This document shows, piece by piece, positions 1-6,853 of a DNA stretch of 39,714 bases. Source of the stretch: a virus; IMG/VR virus record IMGVR_UViG_3300026078_000012, positions 1 through 39,714 of that record; one strand, written 5' to 3'. The notes under the pieces were generated by a model that saw only the letters and a program-made list of their open reading frames with translations, searched no databases and was not told where the DNA came from. The translations under genes and the position numbers were made by a program. Numbering within the stretch: position 1 is the first letter of the stretch; the number at the start of each line of letters is the position of its first letter.

Positions 1-127
1 TGCTTTGCTCTTTCGTGCTCACTCTTTTGTAACCTAATCTCATAACATTACCCCTATGATTGAAAGGAATGCATGATATGGGTTGCAAGAACATGTGTCA
101 ATACAAGTTATATAATTAAATCATGAA
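1..127. repeat. Terminal direct repeat, left copy (circular-contig overlap)
   Basis: Identical base for base to 39588-39714. A length of exactly 127 equals the largest common assembler k-mer, so this is best read as assembly overlap of a circular molecule and not as a physical phage terminal repeat. It carries the resolvase start codon (minus strand, at 43) and its upstream region, so the resolvase gene continues across the join. Confidence 0.95.
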
Positions 128-244
128 CAGATATTAAAGTGGTGTTCACAGGATTGAATTTAAAAGTATAGTTCTACGACACAAAGAAATAAAAATAAAA
201 TAAATAAAAAATATGTATCTATATAAGATTAGACATCCATTCAA

Positions 245-395
245 TACATAGGCGCTATACGTTCATAGCCTGCTTATGATGAGGCGTATCGCTATGGGTG
301 TGGGGTCAGTACTCCCATGGCGATCGGAGGGGGTATGCCCCGATACAGAGGCACCCCATCGCAGTGGCTGGAGCCCCTACCCACAAACCACCAGA
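245..395. ncRNA. Candidate structured RNA or regulatory hairpin cluster
   Basis: A GC-rich island inside an otherwise AT-rich gene-free stretch (128-555). The 11-base arm 288-298 (ATCGCTATGGG) pairs with 314-324 (CCCATGGCGAT) with one G-U pair and a 15-nt loop. A GGGG/CCCC hairpin follows at 330-341, and a GCTAT/ATAGC hairpin precedes it near 255-270. Open frames crossing it lack ribosome sites and resemble nothing, so I do not call genes here. Strand is unknown. The rest of the gap (128-244 and 396-555) is AT-rich and I see nothing else definite in it. Confidence 0.4.
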
Positions 396-555
396 CCATT
401 TTCCAAGACGATGTATATATTTAACACAATAATACATATAGAAAATACACACTCTATGATGCCTAAAATTTCCCCAAATATTTTTAAAGATTCTCATTTA
501 CGGCTACAATATTTTTTCTACACAATATGTATAAATATTTTTTGTGAAAATTTAT

Positions 556-732
556 ATGATGACAGATAAACATATCAATCAATGGGCAGGATATTTAATT
601 GAAGACTTTCCAAATTGGAAAGAGTTAGAAAAAATATTGTGCGACCATCCCGAAATAGAACAAGTATTTATAGCGATGTACAAGAAAGGATTCCAGGACT
701 GCTTACAAGAGATAGAGACTACTCATAAATAG
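556..732 (+). CDS. Small hypothetical phage protein
   Basis: Encodes about 58 residues, mostly helical and acidic, with no recognisable domain, signal or membrane segment. The frame is open from a GTG at 544, but the ATG-ATG pair at 556/559 is the more natural start; neither has a strong ribosome site, so start and gene status are moderately uncertain. It is the first gene of the small-gene block and is separated from the next by a promoter-like region with direct repeats. Function unknown. Confidence 0.45.
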   Translation: MMTDKHINQWAGYLIEDFPNWKELEKILCDHPEIEQVFIAMYKKGFQDCLQEIETTHK

Positions 733-755
733 AACCATATTCCTGACGTCACGCA

Positions 756-800
756 AATGGTCTACCATATTGTTGACCTCAACATAATGGTCTACCCTAT
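756..800 (+). promoter_or_regulatory. Direct repeats 30 bp apart over a promoter-like element
   Basis: AATGGTCTACCATAT (756-770) recurs as AATGGTCTACCCTAT (786-800), 14 of 15 identical and exactly 30 bp apart, about three helical turns. A TTGACC -35-like box lies between them (773-778), with CTATAT at 797-802 after an 18-bp spacer. This sits upstream of the paralogue array starting at 865. Inference: an operator pair or iterons controlling that operon. Confidence 0.5.
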
Positions 801-864
801 ATCTCCTATATTTTTATTGGAAATGAATGAATCACTTTACTGAAATGGAAGGAGAGATTTTATA

Positions 865-1011
865 ATGAATGAATTTACAAGAGATGAGCTACCAAATATT
901 TACACTTGTGATAAATGCGGCAGCCAAGTGGAACTTAATCCTGATGCAGTTATTTATGAGCCTTTATGGTCCAGGTTGTTACAAGTGATTAAACGTTGGC
1001 TTAAAAGATGA
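865..1011 (+). CDS. Array paralogue 1, zinc-ribbon-like small protein
   Basis: A 48-residue protein starting MNEFTRDELPN with one CxxC pair (CDKCG, residues about 15-19) and a basic tail. A good GGAGAG ribosome site precedes the ATG. Its stop overlaps the next start (ATGA at 1008-1011). Its first eight residues match those of the next three genes, so the four look like tandem duplicates whose bodies have diverged. Function unknown. Confidence 0.6.
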   Translation: MNEFTRDELPNIYTCDKCGSQVELNPDAVIYEPLWSRLLQVIKRWLKR

Positions 1012-1220
1012 ATGAATTTACGAAAGAAGAATTACAAATTATCCATCTTGATATGACCACGTACGTTAATAGAACGCCGATGTTATCTGAATCACCAAGC
1101 CACAAAGCATTAAGAGATAAAGTTGAATTCATGATCGATAACTATTGTGAGCATGACTGGAGATATACTCAACATGATCAACCTATTGATTGTAGGAAAT
1201 GCGGAATGAATTACATATGA
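1008..1220 (+). CDS. Array paralogue 2, small CxH/CxxC protein
   Basis: A 70-residue protein starting MNEFTKEELQ and ending in a likely metal-binding pattern, CEHDW (about residues 47-51) followed by CRKCG. The phrase IDNYCEHD is shared with paralogue 4 (1389-1586), direct evidence of common origin. Starts in the ATGA overlap with the gene before and ends in one with the gene after. Function unknown. Confidence 0.7.
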   Translation: MNEFTKEELQIIHLDMTTYVNRTPMLSESPSHKALRDKVEFMIDNYCEHDWRYTQHDQPIDCRKCGMNYI

Positions 1221-1396
1221 ATGACTTCACTAAAGATGAGCTAAAAGAAAATGCACTTATTCATAAGCTGGAAAAATTGCATCAATATTTGCATGGTGCC
1301 CACTCAGTTTGCGACCACGATAACTCCAGTGCAACATTTCATCAGGCGTGCCATGCAGTACAAGAATTAATAAATTGGATAAAATGTGATGAATGA
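1217..1396 (+). CDS. Array paralogue 3, small protein
   Basis: A 59-residue protein starting MNDFTKDELKEN. The ATG at 1217 overlaps the previous stop (ATGA), which makes it preferable to the longer upstream start at 1199. The body differs from paralogues 2 and 4: it is helical and has CDHD plus scattered Cys/His but lacks the terminal CxxC. Function unknown. Confidence 0.65.
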   Translation: MNDFTKDELKENALIHKLEKLHQYLHGAHSVCDHDNSSATFHQACHAVQELINWIKCDE

Positions 1397-1586
1397 CTTC
1401 ACGAAAGAAGAGCTACAGTATTTTTTAATGACAATGAAGCCATTTCATTTTCTTTGGAGACATGACCCATTAGAGCTTGAAAATAAAATCCAATCCATTA
1501 TTGATAACTATTGTGAGCATGATGGCGAGATAGGAAAAGATTATCCGGCAGAAAAATGCATGAAATGTAATAGGATGTGGGAATGA
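1389..1586 (+). CDS. Array paralogue 4, small CxH/CxxC protein
   Basis: A 65-residue protein starting MNDFTKEELQ, with IDNYCEHD near residues 38-45 and a terminal CMKCN. It overlaps paralogue 3 by 8 nt in another frame, and its stop overlaps the next start (ATGA). Its nearest relative is paralogue 2 at 1008-1220. Function unknown; the Cys/His arrangement suggests a small metal-binding fold. Confidence 0.7.
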   Translation: MNDFTKEELQYFLMTMKPFHFLWRHDPLELENKIQSIIDNYCEHDGEIGKDYPAEKCMKCNRMWE

Positions 1587-1801
1587 TAATCAGTAACAAA
1601 CAAATCATGCAGCTAATGCAATGCGTACAGACAATGGCATGTAGGTATGCTGCTGAAGGCAAAGAGCATGAAGCGTCTAAGCTAATTTCTTATTTAAAAG
1701 AAATTAGTGACCAACAGTCTGAACAATTACTAGCTCATACCGAAACTGAAGATGGGAAATTGATTTGTCCCGAATTCGGCGAAGATGAATGGGCAATGTA
1801 A
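1583..1801 (+). CDS. Hypothetical phage protein
   Basis: A 72-residue helical protein with an acidic tail ending EFGEDEWAM. The ATG at 1583 overlaps the previous stop (ATGA), so this start is preferred over the GTG at 1577. It lacks the MN(E/D)FT start of the four genes before it but is translationally coupled to them. No domain recognised. Confidence 0.6.
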   Translation: MIISNKQIMQLMQCVQTMACRYAAEGKEHEASKLISYLKEISDQQSEQLLAHTETEDGKLICPEFGEDEWAM

Positions 1802-1869
1802 TCGACACATCCCAATAACCTGTCGAAATTTCCAAAGAATATCGACATAAAGTACAAAAAGGTAATGTA

Positions 1870-2094
1870 ATGACCACAGAATCAATTACAAGATGCGATC
1901 ACTGCTCCAAAGATTTAACTGTGACAACCAACTGCATCGATTATCGATTGACACTTACACCAGAAAGAATCCCTTCTGTATCGGGGCCTGTAACAGCTAT
2001 GCTGATTCATCCTCCGATAGACTCTGATAAGCATTTCTGCAGCATAGTATGCTTACAGAATTGGTTAATGCAAAGTTATCCACAAATCCAATAA
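1870..2094 (+). CDS. Small zinc-finger-like protein
   Basis: A 74-residue protein with two Cys pairs, CDHCSK (residues 9-14) and CSIVCLQNWL (57-66), an arrangement like small treble-clef or MYM/FCS-type fingers. Probably binds one zinc ion; partner unknown. The ATG follows AAAAAGGTAATGTA, a weak to fair ribosome site. The 3' end of the coding sequence contains a perfect DnaA-box consensus, TTATCCACA (2076-2084), possibly by chance. Confidence 0.6.
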   Translation: MTTESITRCDHCSKDLTVTTNCIDYRLTLTPERIPSVSGPVTAMLIHPPIDSDKHFCSIVCLQNWLMQSYPQIQ

Positions 2095-2128
2095 AATTCT
2101 ACAACATATATTTTTTACTCATAGTGGT

Positions 2129-2134
2129 TATAAT
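2129..2134 (+). promoter_or_regulatory. Candidate promoter -10 (TATAAT)
   Basis: A perfect TATAAT lies in the short AT-rich gap before the gene at 2170, but no good -35 box is found 17 bp upstream. It may drive the two-gene unit 2170-2668. Confidence 0.35.
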
Positions 2135-2169
2135 GTTTCTGGGCAATTTGAGGAAACGGATAACCACGA

Positions 2170-2397
2170 ATGACTGAAACAGAATTAAATCAATTACGCC
2201 AAATTACCGCCGCTATGATTATGGATTCTTACCATGGTCACTTTGACGAAATCCATAACGCAATGACCTTCATCACTGATGAGCTAATGTACCTCCTAGA
2301 CAAACAACCAATCGAATACCATGCTAGCGAAATAAAGAATGCAGTGATTGATGCTATTGCATTAGGTTTGCGACTAAAGAATGGATTAAGGGTTTAA
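2170..2397 (+). CDS. Hypothetical phage protein
   Basis: A 75-residue, largely helical protein starting MTETELNQLRQ, with no Cys cluster, signal or membrane segment. GAGGAAACGG upstream supplies a ribosome site, and the next gene follows after 13 nt, so the two are probably one transcript. Function unknown. Confidence 0.6.
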   Translation: MTETELNQLRQITAAMIMDSYHGHFDEIHNAMTFITDELMYLLDKQPIEYHASEIKNAVIDAIALGLRLKNGLRV

Positions 2398-2410
2398 AAG
2401 GATTGACTGA

Positions 2411-2668
2411 ATGATCAAACTCGACATGCAAGGAACGCCAATATCTGAATGCGATAGGCATTTAATTCAATTTCAAATCATCACTGAATTTGCTGACGGT
2501 TCCAAAGACACAGATAATTTCAGAACGCATGGATGGACCACAAAAGACATGCGTAAATTTGAGAAGGAGCTAAAAATACTCCTCAAGAAGCTTTCGGATT
2601 ACAGAAAAAAACAAACTGTTTCGGAAAAACCACCGAGCATGAATGTTAAGATTATATCAGCAGCATGA
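2411..2668 (+). CDS. Hypothetical phage protein
   Basis: An 85-residue protein: a predicted beta-rich first half (RHLIQFQIITEFADGSK) followed by a basic helix with repeated KEL/KKL. No family recognised. It closes the first block of small + strand genes and is followed by a structured leader rather than by another coupled gene. Confidence 0.55.
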   Translation: MIKLDMQGTPISECDRHLIQFQIITEFADGSKDTDNFRTHGWTTKDMRKFEKELKILLKKLSDYRKKQTVSEKPPSMNVKIISAA

Positions 2669-2689
2669 GGTTTAAACGAACTCAATCAG

Positions 2690-2801
2690 CCTAGGTTAGT
2701 GGTTGAGAGGCTAAGTTGCTCGGCCAAATGAAGGAAGTATATCTTCCCAGCAACCTGCAAGGGTCGGCAGTACTAGGGATCGAAGACGGTGGAAGCCCGT
2801 C
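2690..2801 (+). ncRNA. Candidate structured leader RNA (multi-branch fold)
   Basis: CCTAG (2690-2694) pairs with CTAGG (2773-2777), enclosing GTTGCT/AGCAAC (2715-2720 with 2749-2754) that itself contains GGAAG/CTTCC (2733-2737 with 2743-2747), plus CTGC/GCAG (2755-2758 with 2767-2770). A GACGG/CCGTC hairpin (2785-2801) follows, just before the gene at 2822. The nested pairs suggest a real fold such as a leader, attenuator or small RNA. The open frame on the opposite strand looks spurious. Confidence 0.4.
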
Positions 2802-2821
2802 ATTTATTATAGGGGATATAG

Positions 2822-3001
2822 ATGCTAGATCAAAAAACCAGAGATAACATGATGTTCTTGTTAGGCCAATTAGAAGCCATTCGCTTCCCATTAGTTTGGG
2901 AATCAGAAACACGCAGCCAAGCGTACTATGATTTACTTGATTCCATTACTAACCAGTACAGAGGATTCATCAAGCAACTCTATCCAGATTGGACTGACTA
3001 A
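2822..3001 (+). CDS. Small hypothetical protein
   Basis: A 59-residue protein starting MLDQKTRDNMM, rich in aromatic residues and helical, with no membrane segment. TATAGGGGAT lies just upstream as ribosome site. It converges on the replication gene on the other strand with a 4-base overlap of the two stop ends. Function unknown. Confidence 0.55.
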   Translation: MLDQKTRDNMMFLLGQLEAIRFPLVWESETRSQAYYDLLDSITNQYRGFIKQLYPDWTD

Positions 3002-3957
3002 TAGCCTGTCTTTTTCTTCCACTCTTCAAAAGTCATTGATTCAAATCCCTTACTTCTTAAGTCTTGTTCTACCCATGAATTGTAATAGTTGTTGTAATGA
3101 GAGCGCATTAATTCTTCGCTTAATCCGTTATTTTTATTTTGTTCCTGTGATTTATATCCTGGTGGTATTTCAAAACAGCCTTTTCCTAGTAACTTTTTAA
3201 GGCCTGCTATCTTTTGAGTGAAAGAATATTTCTTATCCCCTGAATCAACATGATGTTTGCATTGTTTTAAGAATTCTTCATTGGTTCGTTTATCAGGAGG
3301 TAAATGTTGATTCCGTAGGTCTATTAATTCGTTGTCTATTTTCTCAGAAAAAACACTACTACTACTGAGATGTTTTTCTTGAGGTTTTACCTTCGCTTCC
3401 CTCGGTCGTTCCTCAGTTGTAGTAGTAGTTGGATCAGTATCTGGATCAGTATCTGGTATAGTCATCCGAAATCCGGGAAATCGATTTCCGAATTCTGTGA
3501 AATCCATTTCCGATTTTTCGGAAATGCTAGAGAATAGTCTTTTTACATATTTTTCAACCACAAGATGAGGAAAGTAAAAGTACGCTTTCGGAGTTAATGC
3601 ATACCAAACTGTTCGGTCATATTTGGTTTGATTGTAGTTGGATCGAGCCACAAGACCTTCCTTGATAGAATTATTAATCATGGTCTCAATCTGACTTTTA
3701 GATAAATAAGGAAAATAATCATTCATTGCTTCTATGGTGTCGTAACTCCAAACAAGACCGTCATGAATGTTTTCGTTGTTTGCAAGGTTCTTTTCAGACC
3801 AGAAAGCCAGGTGTCCTAACCACAAAGCCATTGTTGGCGAATAATCTCGTGCTATACCGACGTTAAATGAATGGTTTCTTGTGTCTAATGTTTGTGGGTC
3901 TTTAATAGTTTGGGAAGCAGTTAATGGTTGAGATTTGTTGTTATCTGAAGAATTCAT
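2998..3957 (-). CDS. Plasmid/phage replication protein (winged-helix N-terminus)
   Basis: A 319-residue protein. Residues about 30-130 read as a winged-helix domain of the replisome-organiser type (ALWLGHLAFW, then LSKSQIETMINNSIKEGLV and VWYALTPKAYFY). A low-complexity linker (DTDPDTDPTTTTT, then SSSS) follows, and the C-terminal part (about 215-319) resembles helicase-loader or DnaD-like tails. The gene points away from iteron-like repeats and DnaA boxes at 3996-4258, the usual rep/origin order, so it probably starts plasmid replication. A second, unrelated-looking initiator lies at 34723. The family call rests on fold pattern and context, not on a catalytic motif. Confidence 0.6.
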   Translation of the reverse strand: MNSSDNNKSQPLTASQTIKDPQTLDTRNHSFNVGIARDYSPTMALWLGHLAFWSEKNLANNENIHDGLVWSYDTIEAMNDYFPYLSKSQIETMINNSIKEGLVARSNYNQTKYDRTVWYALTPKAYFYFPHLVVEKYVKRLFSSISEKSEMDFTEFGNRFPGFRMTIPDTDPDTDPTTTTTEERPREAKVKPQEKHLSSSSVFSEKIDNELIDLRNQHLPPDKRTNEEFLKQCKHHVDSGDKKYSFTQKIAGLKKLLGKGCFEIPPGYKSQEQNKNNGLSEELMRSHYNNYYNSWVEQDLRSKGFESMTFEEWKKKTGY

Positions 3958-3995
3958 GTCTATAATTATCCCTGAGGTTAATAGGTATCAATATT

Positions 3996-4258
3996 TATTG
4001 AGGGCCTATTGAGGGTTATAGTCATCATCTGATATAACTGTCTTGTTAAACCAGATAAAGCTAAAACCTTTATCATCCCTTGAATGTTGTCCGGCAAAGA
4101 GTTCATTCAAGACCTTATTTAGGAGGCTTAACCGCCTCCGTCCTACTTAAAAATTCTGCATTAATTACAACAGTTTTCCTCTCCACTCTCAAGATATTTG
4201 TTTTAAATCAACCTGTTCACACGCAATAAACTGAGTTATGCACAGAAATTGTGGATAA
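3996..4258. other. Candidate origin of replication (iterons, hairpin, DnaA boxes)
   Basis: Two TATTGAGGG repeats 11 bp apart (3996-4004, 4007-4015), one helical turn; a GGAGGC/GCCTCC hairpin (4122-4127 with 4134-4139); an AT-rich stretch; then two DnaA boxes facing each other: TTATGCACA (4236-4244, fits TTWTNCACA) and TGTGGATAA (4250-4258, perfect consensus on the other strand). It lies immediately upstream of the rep gene, with no coding sequence between 3958 and 4296. Confidence 0.55.
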
Positions 4259-4296
4259 GTGTTATCTTAAATTGACGGAATTTGGTGGAGTTAATC

Positions 4297-4557
4297 GTGA
4301 AACAATTTTGTGAAACATTATCATTGGTAAAAGAGCGTAATAGATGGAAGCAGCAATTCGAAAATGGAGAAAGAATTAATTCATTGTGGCTTCAAGACTA
4401 CGAAACAAATAGAGAGTCTGAGTTATGGCGCAGTACCAAAGCTTTGGAAGAGTTATGCGAATATATTTTATTTTTAGAAAGAAAGTTATTTCAGCGCCTC
4501 ATCGACCATCCCATAGATGACACTAGCGATAAAGTAAAGAACAGCCCATTCCCATAA
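4297..4557 (+). CDS. Hypothetical protein, helical
   Basis: Starts at GTG 4297, chosen because GGTGGAG (4284-4290) is correctly spaced before it; the in-frame TTG at 4282 is too early for that site. An 86-residue, charged, helical protein starting MKQFCETLSLVKERNRW. Its 3' end overlaps, on the opposite strand, a small membrane-protein gene (4486-4644); both look plausible. Function unknown. Confidence 0.5.
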   Translation: MKQFCETLSLVKERNRWKQQFENGERINSLWLQDYETNRESELWRSTKALEELCEYILFLERKLFQRLIDHPIDDTSDKVKNSPFP

Positions 4558-4644
4558 GGCCAATGGAATTTCTTTGGTAAAAACCAGTATAAGGCTTATG
4601 AAGCCTATAGCCCTCATTGTAATTAACCCCGGTTTGTACTTCAT
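4486..4644 (-). CDS. Small two-helix membrane protein
   Basis: A 52-residue protein starting MKYKPGLITMRAIGFISL, with two hydrophobic stretches (about residues 10-25 and 28-46) and a charged end. ACGAGGATTTTT before the ATG is a good ribosome site. Size and topology would fit a small holin, a phage membrane modulator or a toxin-like peptide, but nothing decides between them. It overlaps the gene at 4297-4557 tail to tail by 72 nt. Confidence 0.5.
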   Translation of the reverse strand: MKYKPGLITMRAIGFISLILVFTKEIPLALWEWAVLYFIASVIYGMVDEALK

Positions 4645-4795
4645 AAAAATCCTCGTATTTTGTCTGGAAGTGTAATTAAATAAGCCGTATTATGCAACCA
4701 GGGTTTACATTAATGCCCAAATATGTCTCAAAAAAGGATTCCAAGGACGAATTCATGATATGGAATGTTTGTAATTTAGTTGTAGGAGTACATAG

Positions 4796-5200
4796 ATGTA
4801 TTTAAGGAAGATTACCGCAGTATCCCTTCTTGCTTTATCCATATCCTCGCATGCCGGATTTGTTTCAAATACGGCACACAGTCGAGGAAATTGTTTTGGA
4901 TTTAATGAATCTATTACATGGAATTGGAGCGAATATCACTGGTGGGACGTGCATTCTTTACACGTAGATAATATTGGGTCCGAATCTCATCTCGTTAGAA
5001 CTTTTATGATATATACCTGGAGAGCTGCTGCACTACATGTAAAAGAATGGGAGGGAAACACGGGAAAAAGATGGACTGTTAAAGGATATCATTTTTACAT
5101 GAAAAATGACGGGACTGTTGTTTATGATGTTGCCACAGTGGGTGTTGACTGTTCAGGTTATGACGGTTGGTGGGATTATCCTCATGCTCGCGGTGAATAA
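4796..5200 (+). CDS. Exported protein of unknown function (cargo gene)
   Basis: A 134-residue protein with a typical Sec signal peptide (MYLRKITAVSLLALSISSHA, cleavage likely after SHA). The mature part is small, beta-like and rich in Trp/His, with Cys at about 33 and 119 that could form a disulfide (GNCFGF and VDCSGYDGWW). It starts an apparent operon with another exported protein 12 nt downstream. Nothing marks it as a virion part; a periplasmic or secreted lysogenic-conversion factor or bacteriocin-like product is possible but unproven. Confidence 0.65.
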   Translation: MYLRKITAVSLLALSISSHAGFVSNTAHSRGNCFGFNESITWNWSEYHWWDVHSLHVDNIGSESHLVRTFMIYTWRAAALHVKEWEGNTGKRWTVKGYHFYMKNDGTVVYDVATVGVDCSGYDGWWDYPHARGE

Positions 5201-5212
5201 GGAAGAAAATAA

Positions 5213-6055
5213 ATGAAGAACAAAATATTATTAGGAATTTTATTAACTCATACAGCTATTGCCGGGGATACGATTACCATTCCTTGGGATCCAAAACCTC
5301 TGGACCCAAATAAAACCAGAGGACAAGAAATTGAAGAATGGAATAAGCTTCATCCTGGTACTACAGGCCCTCTAACCCAACAAGAAAAAGAATATTTTAG
5401 AAGCCAAGGGTTGCCTATTCCTGGAGACAAAGTCAGTGTCAAACCACTGAATTCAATTAAAATGAATGATGCTGCTAAATTGTCTGCTCTGAATTATGTC
5501 AAAGAGCAACAAACAAAAGGTTATTCTGAGAGATTTAGTCAAAATGCTAAAAACCTTTCAAGTATTACAGAAGTAGCCGAGAAAGAATTTGAACACTACA
5601 ACGCCGGCACTTTAGAGGCTGAATCAACTCATTTAAGAAGACAACACTTCGAACTCAAGATTAGTTATAATTATAAGCCTCTTTCTTCAGAAATAACTCA
5701 AGAAGTCATTGGTTTTGCTCCTGAATCAAACTATGTAGAAAATGGATGGAATGGAGCAGTAGAGTTCTTTAAATGGCATGATCACAATTCTATTTGCGCA
5801 TTCCATGAAGTGAATATCAAACGCACAGGGTCTTCTGCGTTCTTCCCTAAAGAAATTGTTCGTTATGATATTAATAAAAAATTAACGCTTGTTTCAGCAG
5901 AAGGAAACGATCAGTCACAATATCTTTATACAGTTGAGTGGTGGGATAGTACTTATAAACGAATTTTAGAATGTACTGCTTCTGAATATTCTAATGATAT
6001 AAAGAATGAAGTGCTGGAAATGGCAAAGTTAATTGATAAAAACCGATCGTCATAA
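5213..6055 (+). CDS. Exported protein of unknown function (cargo gene)
   Basis: A 280-residue protein with a short signal peptide (MKNKILLGILLTHTAIAG, cleavage near AIA-G). A proline-rich segment follows (about 22-60), then a helical region and a C-terminal beta-rich part with WHDHNSICAFHEV and VEWWDSTYKRILECTA, which place Cys near residues 201 and 260. GGAAGAAAATAA precedes the ATG. It is paired with the exported protein just upstream, so they may act together outside the cytoplasm. No family recognised. Confidence 0.65.
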   Translation: MKNKILLGILLTHTAIAGDTITIPWDPKPLDPNKTRGQEIEEWNKLHPGTTGPLTQQEKEYFRSQGLPIPGDKVSVKPLNSIKMNDAAKLSALNYVKEQQTKGYSERFSQNAKNLSSITEVAEKEFEHYNAGTLEAESTHLRRQHFELKISYNYKPLSSEITQEVIGFAPESNYVENGWNGAVEFFKWHDHNSICAFHEVNIKRTGSSAFFPKEIVRYDINKKLTLVSAEGNDQSQYLYTVEWWDSTYKRILECTASEYSNDIKNEVLEMAKLIDKNRSS

Positions 6056-6067
6056 AAAGGATAATTT

Positions 6068-6313
6068 ATGGACCAGTTTAAAAAGGGAGATGAGATGTGG
6101 TGGTTTGTTGTCAATTACAGAGACAGCGCATCAAAGAACCTTTTACCTGATTCAATAGATTTGGTTCACGATCTTGTAACCGAAGACAGCTCAGGACCTT
6201 TTATTAAAGGTGACTTTGGATTTAAGCCCCATGAAAGTATTTGGGGCAAATCACGCCAGGAAGCATGGGATCGGTTGAAGGCTCATATTGAAAAATGGGG
6301 AAAATTGGACTAA
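6068..6313 (+). CDS. Small hypothetical protein
   Basis: An 81-residue soluble, acidic/aromatic protein starting MDQFKKGDEMWWFV. It begins 12 nt after the exported-protein gene behind AAAAGGATAATTT, probably on the same transcript, but has no signal peptide. It might be a cytoplasmic partner or immunity-type protein for that pair; this is only a positional guess. A structured, GC-rich region begins right after its stop. Confidence 0.55.
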   Translation: MDQFKKGDEMWWFVVNYRDSASKNLLPDSIDLVHDLVTEDSSGPFIKGDFGFKPHESIWGKSRQEAWDRLKAHIEKWGKLD

Positions 6314-6650
6314 CTCAGTTATACTGTTGGAAGCTCATCTACCATGACGTAGAAGGAGTATTCGGGTTGCTTACGGGCTTCCCAGAGCGTTCACTGATGA
6401 TTGATTATTCAGGTTGTCAGCCGTAAGCCCTGCGGTGCGCGAAATGGGCATAGAATAAGGGAGAAGGCCTCTAGCATTGGATGTTCGCATCTAAGCACAA
6501 ATCTCTCCCAACTTAACGGGGCGCGCCACACTCGTTCGCTAGCAAGACAGGATAAGGCTCCGGATGGTGTACTTATCTTGAGTGGCGCATTATCTCATGT
6601 ACCAACGGTGCAAGGAGTTGAGCAACGGCTATGCCCGCGCTTCTTATTGG
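6314..6650 (+). ncRNA. Candidate large structured RNA, segment A
   Basis: A GC-rich gene-free stretch with many strong helices: GCTTACGGGCT (6369-6379) with AGCCGTAAGC (6419-6428), one bulged G; GGGAGA/TCTCCC (6459-6464 with 6504-6509) enclosing a 7-bp hairpin capped by a TTCG tetraloop (6477-6494); GCGCCAC..TC (6523-6533) with GAGTGGCGC (6580-6588); and inside it a 9-bp stem 6548-6556 with 6572-6580. A TATACT box (6320-6325) lies at its upstream edge without a clear -35. An open frame from 6401 crosses it without a ribosome site and is not used here. Confidence 0.55.
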
Positions 6651-6658
6651 AAAATGAA

Positions 6659-6853
6659 ATGTATCAATGTGCTTTTTGTTCCAGTACAAAAACAAGGGAT
6701 AAATATTTTTGTTGTCCTTCTTCTATTTGGAGGCCTAATATGTACTCGGTTTGTGCACAGCATGAACATATGACCTTAAGTTGGGAAGATGTTTATCCAA
6801 CAGAAGATTGTAAGCCAATTACCAGGCATGAATCAAAATTAGGTATTTTATGA
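6659..6853 (+). CDS. Small Cys/His-rich protein
   Basis: The frame is open from 6401, but its first 86 codons run through the structured RNA, so the ATG at 6659 is taken as start. The 64-residue product starts MYQCAFCSSTKTRDKYFCC and has CAFC, CC and CAQHEH clusters, suggesting one small zinc site. Its stop overlaps the next start (ATGA). It sits inside the gap between the two structured RNA segments. Function unknown. Confidence 0.45.
   Translation: MYQCAFCSSTKTRDKYFCCPSSIWRPNMYSVCAQHEHMTLSWEDVYPTEDCKPITRHESKLGIL

Noticed and set aside
1-127. Physical direct terminal repeat of a linear phage genome
   Set aside because: The length equals a standard assembler k-mer, and headful-type P22-like packaging does not give a fixed short terminal repeat.
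276-569. 97-residue + frame and 63-residue - frame over the GC-rich island
   Set aside because: No ribosome sites, odd composition, and the DNA is better explained by hairpins.
6401-6658. Long N-terminal extension of the small Cys-rich gene
   Set aside because: It reads through several strong hairpins and has no ribosome site; the ATG at 6659 is simpler.
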